A stretch of DNA of 64,000 bases from Desmodus rotundus (lineage: Eukaryota > Chordata > Mammalia > Chiroptera > Phyllostomidae), in contig NC_071392.1 in NCBI RefSeq assembly GCF_022682495.2, forward strand, positions 132,493,318-132,557,317, read 5' to 3'. The translations under genes were made by a program, and so were the position numbers. The notes beneath the pieces were generated by a model. That model saw only the letters and a program-made list of their open reading frames with translations, made no database searches and was not told the origin of the DNA. This document shows, one piece after another, positions 57,351 through 64,000 of this stretch. Position 1 is the stretch's first letter. The number at the start of each line of letters is the position of its first letter.

Positions 57351-58479
57351 GTGAGTGAGATGCGCACTGGGCGAATACTGGTGGAGGCTCGCCCTCACCC
57401 GGGCCGGGGTTCGAGGAATTGACTCCGCCCTCTGCCAATGGTGGCTGCCTGGGTGCTGCAGGGTCGGAGGCGGGGGACGGGGCGGATGCACGGACTGCCT
57501 TACTGACCTTGGCGGAGGCGTTCAAACTTCATTCGGCTACCCTCAGCGCTCGTTGACGCTGGGGCGGCAGCCGGCAGTCTCTCCTGTGGTTATCAGGCAG
57601 CACTGGGGTGGTTGGAGGTAGGGGCGGGCCCTGAGCCCACGACCTGGCCCTGGGCTCTGCTGCGTACGGTCTAGTGACTCGGCTTCGTCTTCTTGCTGCG
57701 GACACCCTAGAAGTAAGGGCCGCCGAGGTCGTTGCGAGGTCAGTAGGTAATAGGTAAGTGTTCCAGCCTCCCCAGTGGTAGCGGTTAACTTGTTGATTGA
57801 AATGATACTTCGTCATGGCACTTCCGCAGCGGTTCCTCTCGAAGTCGGGGTTTGGTTTTGTACCTCTTGTTCCTGGAGCGGCGATCCCAGCCTAGACAGC
57901 TTTTCTGCTCTGCACAGTCAGGGTGGGGGTACATGCTGGTGGAGGCCCATTTGTTGCAGTTTCTTTCAATTCGAGTTGTCAGGATATGTGACTTGTAGGT
58001 ACCATTTTTTTTTTAAGAAAACTTTTTGTTATGAAAATGTATGGATGTTTAAAGAGTTGACATTTTTACCATGAACACCTATCTAGACAGACACATTAGC
58101 CGAATTCTACAATTAACATTTTGCTACATTGGTTTCATCAAAACCCATTCATCCACCCACCGACCGATCCCACATCAGCTTTTGAAGGATGGACAAAATG
58201 TTGATAATGATGAGAAGGGAAGTTCTGGAGAAGAAAAGGGGTGATACGTGAGAAAGCTTGAGGCGTGGCCAGACAACTGGGAGATGAGCGTGTCTGTAGT
58301 GGTGGGTTTCTGTAACTGAGTAGCCAGAGAGAAAATGGTGAAATGACTTTTGCTCCATTGTTGAGGGGTTTACACTTGATCCTGTTGGAAGAGGTTTTTT
58401 TCTTTGTTAGTTTTTGGTCACCTCCCAGTTGAAGCAGCATAGTTAAGATAATTTGTGTTGGGCTCTAATTGCATTGGCA

Positions 58480-58620
58480 CTGTAATAACCTATTTAATCC
58501 TCAATTCTCTGAGTAGGTAGTCTCATTATCCCCATTTTGTGTATGAGTAAATTAAGATAACTGAGAGCTGAAATGAACTGTTCCAGGTGTTAGTTGGAGC
58601 TTTGCAGCGGGAGTGAGCCA
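58480..58620 (-). mobile_element. MIR SINE fragment
   Basis: Antisense: ACCTATTTAATCCTCAATTC, CATTATCCCCATTTTGTGTA, GAGTAAATTAAGATAACTGA. Confidence 0.7.
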
Positions 58621-59289
58621 AACAAGGAGTCTAATCCAAGGAGATTGGCACTAGAGTAGTGGTTCTTAAAAAGTGATCCCCGACCATTGGAGAACATTTT
58701 GGAAGTGCAAATACTACGCTGTTTGAGAACTATTGCTCTGAAGCCTTACTCTTCCACACAGAACTGTGTGGAATAGGAGGAGATTAGAGAAGGTATACCA
58801 GGCAGGTAAGCCATTTAGGTGGTCTTGGCAATGGCCCAGAGGTAACAACTTAACTAAGGCTTGAACATGGGAGGTGCTGGCCTGGGAGGTGACTGTGCCT
58901 TGAAGCTTCAAGAATAGAAAAGGCAAAGCTTCTTGGAGAATCAGTTTTAGCTGAAGATCAGGGAAGGGACAATACTATTTTATGTGAAAATGAATAGAGA
59001 GAAGGAAAATAAACTCTAGATTAAACAATAAAACATTAGATTTCAAAGAATCATTCAACTTAACAAGGTCTCTTTGGAGTACACCGGTAGAGGAACTCGT
59101 CTTCCTCCCCATTTTCTCCACTTTGATTAGGGCATTTCTGTAGAGAACTCTGAGAATGGTGGGAGTAGGGTTGTTGCAGCCAGAATGGAAAGAAGCAGTG
59201 GATGTAGAAACATTAGAATTAATTTAACAAATGTTTTATTTATTCTTGGAAAATTATTTGTGTACCTGTTTATGGAGCCATACTGGAGA

Positions 59290-59740
59290 ACAAAACAGGA
59301 AAACAATCAGTGTGGCTGGAGCAGAATGAGTGTGGGTGTGAGGTGATGAGGTCACAGTCAAAGGGCTCGATCTTGGAGAGGCCATCATAGGACTTTGGAT
59401 TCTCTGCCATGTGCACTGAGAAACCTCAGGTGTAGAATTCAGGTAGGTATCTGGGCATAGAGGTCTCAAGTTTAGTTTTGGGCTAATGATAGAAATTTGG
59501 TGTCAACACTATGGCATTGAAACCTAGAGGCTAGTGACATGAGTGATGGAGTGAGTGTATATAGAAAAAAGAGACTCTGAGATGGTGCCATGGGGCATCA
59601 ATCAAGTGTTAGGGTGAAGATGTACTGGCCCAGTGAGGCGGGAGGAAAACCTGATGGTAGGGTCTTGGAAGCTGAGGTGTTGCAGGTGTTTCAGGTGGAG
59701 GGAGTGGGGGACTATGTCAAGAACTGCTGATAGCTAATTG
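59290..59740 (+). mobile_element. Old mammalian-wide interspersed repeat (family not assigned)
   Basis: GTGTGGCTGGAGCAGAATGA, GGTGATGAGGTCACAGTCAA, GAGGCGGGAGGAAAACCTGA, GGGACTATGTCAAGAACTGC TGATAG match a common mammalian repeat that I recognise but cannot name with confidence. It may extend back to about 58850. Confidence 0.55.
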
Positions 59741-60009
59741 TAAAGTATATTTGCACATTTCTTCCAGAAGGGAGTGGAGAACTACAGGAGCAGGGTCCCG
59801 AGTAGTGGAGGTGGTGGGATCTGTTTATCAGAACTCCAGGCATGGTTATAGGAGTACAAGTAGAGTAAGTGCAGAAGGTTATAGTTGGCTGGGTTTGGTG
59901 GTGGGAACTTAGTGAAGCTTTCTTCTTACTGTTGTATTTTCTTTGTGAAATAGAAAGCAGCTGAAATCAAGAAGGGGGGTGGCCTGTTGGACAGTTGAGG
60001 CAACAAGAG

Positions 60010-60330
60010 AGAATATGTTAGAGCAAGTGATTCTCCAGGTGTGCACTGGGGCCCCTCAAGATTGTTTTGGGGCTCTGTGACGTGACGTCAGAGCTATTTT
60101 CATGATAATACTAAGGTGATTTTTTGCCTTTTCCACTCTCACTCTCTCACATAGTGGAGTTTTCCAGATGTGTGATCTTGCAACAGCAAGCATAATAACA
60201 GACAGAGCTGAGAATCCAGCTCTCTTCTACTAGGCCAGATATTAAGAAGTTCTGTAAAATTGTTAAAACAATGCCACTCATGTCACTAAATTTTTTTAAA
60301 TAAAGTGTTTTCTTTAAAAAAAATATCATG
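60010..60330. mobile_element. Possible hAT-Tip100 (Zaphod-like) fragment
   Basis: GAGAATCCAGCTCTCTTCTA, CTAGGCCAGATATTAAGAAG and AAACAATGCCACTCATGTCA resemble this mammalian element from memory. Diverged. Confidence 0.4.
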
Positions 60331-60603
60331 CAACTTTATGATAGGTCTGGGGAAACGTGGTGTTTATAATACATGATGAAATAATTTGTCTTTGGCAATA
60401 TAATTATATCTGAAGATTGTAAGTATGAATGCTGCCAAAGCAACAACATCCTAGTTCCTAAATTTTGGCGATTGTACTCATCTTCACATTGCTCATTTAG
60501 GTAACATCACTTTCTTCCTACTCTACAGTTCTCTCTTTGTTAAAAATATTGGCAATTTTGTAGAGAAAAATTTAAAAAAGGCTTTTAAAAAATTATTGCT
60601 CTA

Positions 60604-60815
60604 GCCCTGGCTGGTGTGGCTCAGTGGATTGAGCGTTGGACTATAAAGCAAAGGGTCGCTGGTTCGATTACCAGTCAGGGCAAATGCCTAGGTTGCAGGC
60701 CGGGTCCCCAGTAGGGGTGCACGATAGGCAACCACAAATTGATGTTTCTCTCCCTCTTTTTCAACCTCCCTTCCCTTCTCTAAAAATAAAAATAAAATCT
60801 TTAGAAAGAAATTTA
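60604..60815 (+). mobile_element. VES-type SINE
   Basis: Sense: AGCCCTGGCTGGTGTGGCTC then AGTGGATTGAGCG head, GGTTCGATTACCAGTCAGGG, GGGTGCACGATAGGCAACCA, CAAATTGATGTTTCTCTCCC, A-rich tail. The best match to a VES head in the window. Confidence 0.97.
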
Positions 60816-60904
60816 AATAAATAATTGTTGCTCTGGTAATTTGATCACTAATTCTATTGGGTAAGCATTGATAATAAATGCCTGTCTTCTAATTGCTTAT
60901 TTTT

Positions 60905-62696
60905 TTAAAGTATATTTTATTGATTATACTATTACAGTTATCACATTTTTTTCTCCCCTTTATTCCCCTCCACACTGCACTCCCCTCCTACCAGCATTCC
61001 GCCACCTTAGTTCATGTCCCTGGGTCATACATATAAATTCTTAGACTTCTCCATTTCCTATACCATTCTTAACCTCCCCCTGCCTATTTTGTACCTACTA
61101 TTTATGCTGCTTATTTCCTGTACCTTTTCCCCCATTCTGCATCCTCCCCCCTCCCCACTGATAACCCTTCACATGATCTCCATTTCTGTGATTCTGTTCC
61201 TGTTTTAGTTGTTGGCTTAGTTTGTTTGTTTTCTTTCCTTTTTTTTTTTCTTTTTAGGGTTGGTTGTTGATAGTTGTGAGTTTGTTGTCATTTTACTGCT
61301 CATAGTTTAGATCTTCTTCTTTCTCTTAGATAAGTCCCTTTAACATTTCATATAATAAGGGCTTGGTGATGATGAACTCCTTTAACCTTACCTTATCTGG
61401 GAAGCACTTTATCTGCCCTTCCATTCTAAATGATAGCTTTGCTGGATACAGTAATCTTGGTAACTGTCTCCTTTTCTCTTACTGCTTTTCAGAGTCTCTC
61501 CTTATCCTTTCATCTTGGGTAATGGAATTATGATGTGCCTTGGTGTGTGCTTCCTCGGACCCAACTGCTTTGGGACTCTGAGCTTCCTGGACTTCCAGGA
61601 AGTCTGTTTCCTTTGTCAGATTGGGGAAGTTCTCCTTCATTATTCTTTCAAATAAGTTTTCAGTTTCTTGTCTTCCTCTTTTCCTGGCACCCCAATGATT
61701 CGAATGTTGGAATGTTTAAAGTTGTCCTCTCCTCATTTTTTTGAATTCTTGTTTCTTCATTCTGTTCTGGTTGAATGTTATTTTTCCCTTCTGGTTCAAA
61801 TGATTGGTTTCAGTCCCAGTTTCCTTCCCATCACTGTTGGTTCCTTGTACATATTCCTTTATTTCACTTTTCACAGTATTCAATTCTTCCTCTTTTTTTT
61901 TTTTTGCTACCATACTCAACCATTTCTGTGAGCATCCTGACGACCAGTGTTTTGAACTGTGCATCTATCTGATAGGTTGGCAATCTCTTCATTGCTTCGT
62001 TCTCTTTTTAGAGCTTTGATCTGTTCTTTCATTTGGGCCATATTTCTTTGTCTCGGTGTACCTGTTACACTGTAGGGCGTGGAGCCGTAGGTTTTCACCA
62101 GGGTGGGGCAACCCACATTGCTGTGTTGTGGTGCTGTAGGTAGGGGAGGTGTCAGAGAGGGAACAATGCCACTTGTTCAGCTCTGGGCCGGCTTTCCCCT
62201 GCTACCCAGAAGCAAATTGGGCCCTTCTGGTGCTGATTCCTGGGTGGATGGGTTTGTGTATTTTCTAGGACCCTGTGGGTCTCTCCAGTGAACTCTCCTG
62301 TGAGGCTGGGAGTTTCTCCCCGCACTGCAACCCCCAGAGGTTTTTACAGCCAGAGGTTTTGAGGCTTTATTTCCCCACCTGGAGCCCTGGATTGGGTGGT
62401 CTGTCTTGCTCCCCAGTTGTTCCTCCTGGTTTATCCTCATGCAAATGTAGGACTACCTGCCCCGGTCCTACAGCTGCCACCTTGCTGCATGTCCTCTCCC
62501 CACCAGCTACCTGTGTCCACCCCTCCTACCTGTCTGAATGAATGTTTCCTCTTTAACTCCTTGGTTATTGGACTTCCATACAGTTTGATTTTCTGTCAGT
62601 TCTGGTTATTTATTTTTATTTGTTGTCGTTCTCCTTTTGGTTGTGCTTGGAGGCAAAGTGTATCTACCTTCACCTCTATCATTGCTGGAAGTCCCT
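60905..62696 (-). mobile_element. HAL1-like half-LINE, full-length ends, copy F
   Basis: Minus strand: 5' UTR from 62696 (GGGACTTCCAGCAATGATAG), ORF1 start near 62035 (NMAQMKEQIKALKRERSNEE), RRM remnants near 61600, 3' UTR to 60905. No ORF2. Perfect 15-bp duplication TAATTGCTTATTTTT at 60890-60904 and 62697-62711. ORF1 is frameshifted, and about 120 bp present in copy A (around 30580-30700) is missing at 61460. Confidence 0.92.
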
Positions 62697-62974
62697 TAAT
62701 TGCTTATTTTTAATTACAAAGTTAATTGTTAATCTTTCAGAGAAAGTGCTGAGCACAGTGTTAGCCTGTAACAGGGACTTAGTGTTCGTCTTCCTTTCCC
62801 TTAAGCATTATTCATATTTATAACAAGGGACTTTTTACATAGCAGCAAAATCAAAGTGGTCACTGTTTTTATTCACCCTCCTACCAAAAGAGGGACTGGT
62901 TATGCCTGTTTCTACAACCTGAAAGACCTCTTTTCTACTTTTTTGCTTTGATCATTTTAACTTGATTTTACTTT

Positions 62975-64000
62975 TTTTAAAAAACAATAAATTATTTGGG
63001 GTAACGCTAGTTAATAACAGCATATAAACATATATACAGGTGTACATCATTTGACATCTGTGTGTTCTATTACATGCTCCTTACCTGACGTCTAGATTCT
63101 GTTACCATGTATCTGACTCCCTTTACCCACTTTGCCCCTTCACCACCCCACTGACCATCTGACTTACTTCACTTAGCATAATACTCTCACGATTCATCTG
63201 TGCTTAACAAAGGCCAGATTTCATTTCTTAAAGCTGAGTAGTAGTCCACTTTATCTACATACCACACTATTTTTGTCCAATCATCCATCAGTGGACACTT
63301 GGGTTGTTTCCATATCTTAGCTATTGTAAATAATGCAGTGAAAATAGGGACACACACATCTTTATGCATAAGTATTTTTGGGTAAGTACCCAGAAGAGGA
63401 ACTGCTGGATCATATGGTTGTTCTATTCTTAATTTTTTTGAGGAATTTTTTTGTTTTCTATAGTAGCTGTACTAATTTAATTTACATTTGCATCCACAGT
63501 GTATGAAGGTTTCTTCACAACCTCTTCAACACATATTTCTTGTCTTTTTGATAATAGCCATTCTAACAGGTGTGGATTGGTATTTCATTGTGCTTTTAAT
63601 TTGCATTTCCCTAATAACTAGTAATGTTATATGTCTTTTGACTATCATTATGTCTTCTTTGGAAAAGTGTCTATTCAGGTCCTCTGCCCATTTTTAATTG
63701 AATTTTTTTGTTGTTGAGTTTTGTTAGTTCTTTCTATCCGCCCCCATTTGGTTGGTTGCTTTTTGGTTTTGTTGATGGTTTCTTTTGCTTTGTGGAAGTT
63801 TTTAGTTTGATATAGTCCCATTAATTTATTCTTCCTTTGTTTCACTTGCATTTGAGATCAAGTTCACAAAAAATAACTTCTATGACTGTTGTCTATAAGT
63901 GTAGTGTCTGTGTTTTCTTCTATGTATTTTATTCAGGTCTCACATTCAAATAAATTTTGAGTTAACTTTGTGTGTGGTATAAGATAGTAGTCTAGTTTCA
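62975..64000 (-). mobile_element. LINE-1, 3' end and ORF2 C-terminus (continues past window)
   Basis: Minus-strand L1: 3' UTR (AATAACAGCATATAAACATA, TCTGACTTACTTCACTTAGC), ORF2 tail (FTALFTIAKIWKQPKCPLMD), continuing through GGACCTGAATAGACACTTTT-like sequence toward 64000. It is older in appearance than the L1 at 40955-48435. Confidence 0.88.

Larger units (their letters stand above)
57060..57960 (+). promoter_or_regulatory. NAA20: CpG-rich, TATA-less NAA20 promoter region
   Basis: CpG density rises sharply from about 57120 and falls after about 57860, surrounding exon 1. There is no TATA box close to the start codon. ETS-type sites CCGGAAG (57197-57203) and CTTCCGG (57244-57250), a CTCF-like site and an RFX-like palindrome lie in the 150 bp before the start codon. 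The transcription start is not visible. Confidence 0.8.
57351..64000 (+). other. NAA20: NAA20 intron 1 (partial)
   Basis: Starts at GTGAGT. I found no exon 2 (expected to read on from the Ile codon as NLDPLTETYG...) before the end of the window. The intron contains a MIR, an old repeat, a possible Zaphod-like element, a VES SINE, a HAL1-like element and an L1, listed separately. 58650-58740 has weak hAT-like ends. Confidence 0.85.

Noticed and set aside
57166..57816. Overlapping open frames of 60-119 codons on both strands around the NAA20 promoter
   Set aside because: They are the expected by-product of high GC; no splice structure, no family resemblance, and they conflict with the NAA20 exon.
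1..64000. CRISPR arrays, prophage, toxin-antitoxin or operon-like systems
   Set aside because: The DNA is mammalian: spliced exons, SINEs and LINEs throughout. No spaced direct-repeat array or compact gene cluster is present.

Overview
The window is mammalian nuclear DNA and almost certainly comes from a bat. It carries many copies of a tRNA-derived SINE with the VES-type head (CCCTGGCTGGTGTGGCTCAG) and tail (AAACATCAATGTGTGGTTGC when read on the opposite strand), together with bat-type LINE-1 3' ends. The suborder (Yangochiroptera) is an inference from SINE type. I saw no Helitron or piggyBac copies, so I do not name a family.

Two protein-coding genes can be supported, both on the + strand and in the order seen on human chromosome 20p11.23. 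Positions 1-28,805 hold the 3' two thirds of RIN2, a Rab5 guanine-nucleotide exchange factor. Five coding exons are present (843-1985, 17909-18214, 19992-20123, 24075-24238, 27024-27347). They splice in frame, total 2,069 nt and end at TAG 27347. They encode about 688 residues covering the proline-rich linker, RH region, VPS9 catalytic domain and Ras-association domain; the SH2-containing N-terminus lies upstream of the window. The 3' UTR follows. From about 57,060 a CpG-rich promoter leads into NAA20 exon 1 (57298-57350, 17 codons plus 2 nt), the first exon of the NatB catalytic subunit. I found no second NAA20 exon before 64,000, so the rest of the window is NAA20 intron 1.

Everything else is intron or intergenic DNA dominated by transposable elements. 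Introns of RIN2 carry older repeats (MIR, L1M 3' ends, MER5A, a mariner-type MITE, LTRs) and a few VES SINEs. The ~28 kb RIN2-NAA20 interval has been filled by younger retroelements: a ~1.9 kb ORF1-only half-LINE (HAL1-like) with a perfect 15-bp target duplication, a decayed ~5.2 kb minus-strand L1 that was itself interrupted by a second HAL1-like element, a head-to-head cluster of three 5'-truncated HAL1-like 3' ends, and many SINEs. A further HAL1-like copy with a 15-bp duplication sits in NAA20 intron 1.

The most interesting signals are the HAL1-like family, which is complete at both ends and lacks ORF2; a near-perfect CTCF motif in a RIN2 intron; an RFX-type palindrome beside ETS sites in the NAA20 promoter; and several palindromes, inverted repeats and G-rich arrays. 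I found no evidence for a new multigene system. There are no RNA genes, CRISPR arrays or bacterial-type operons here.
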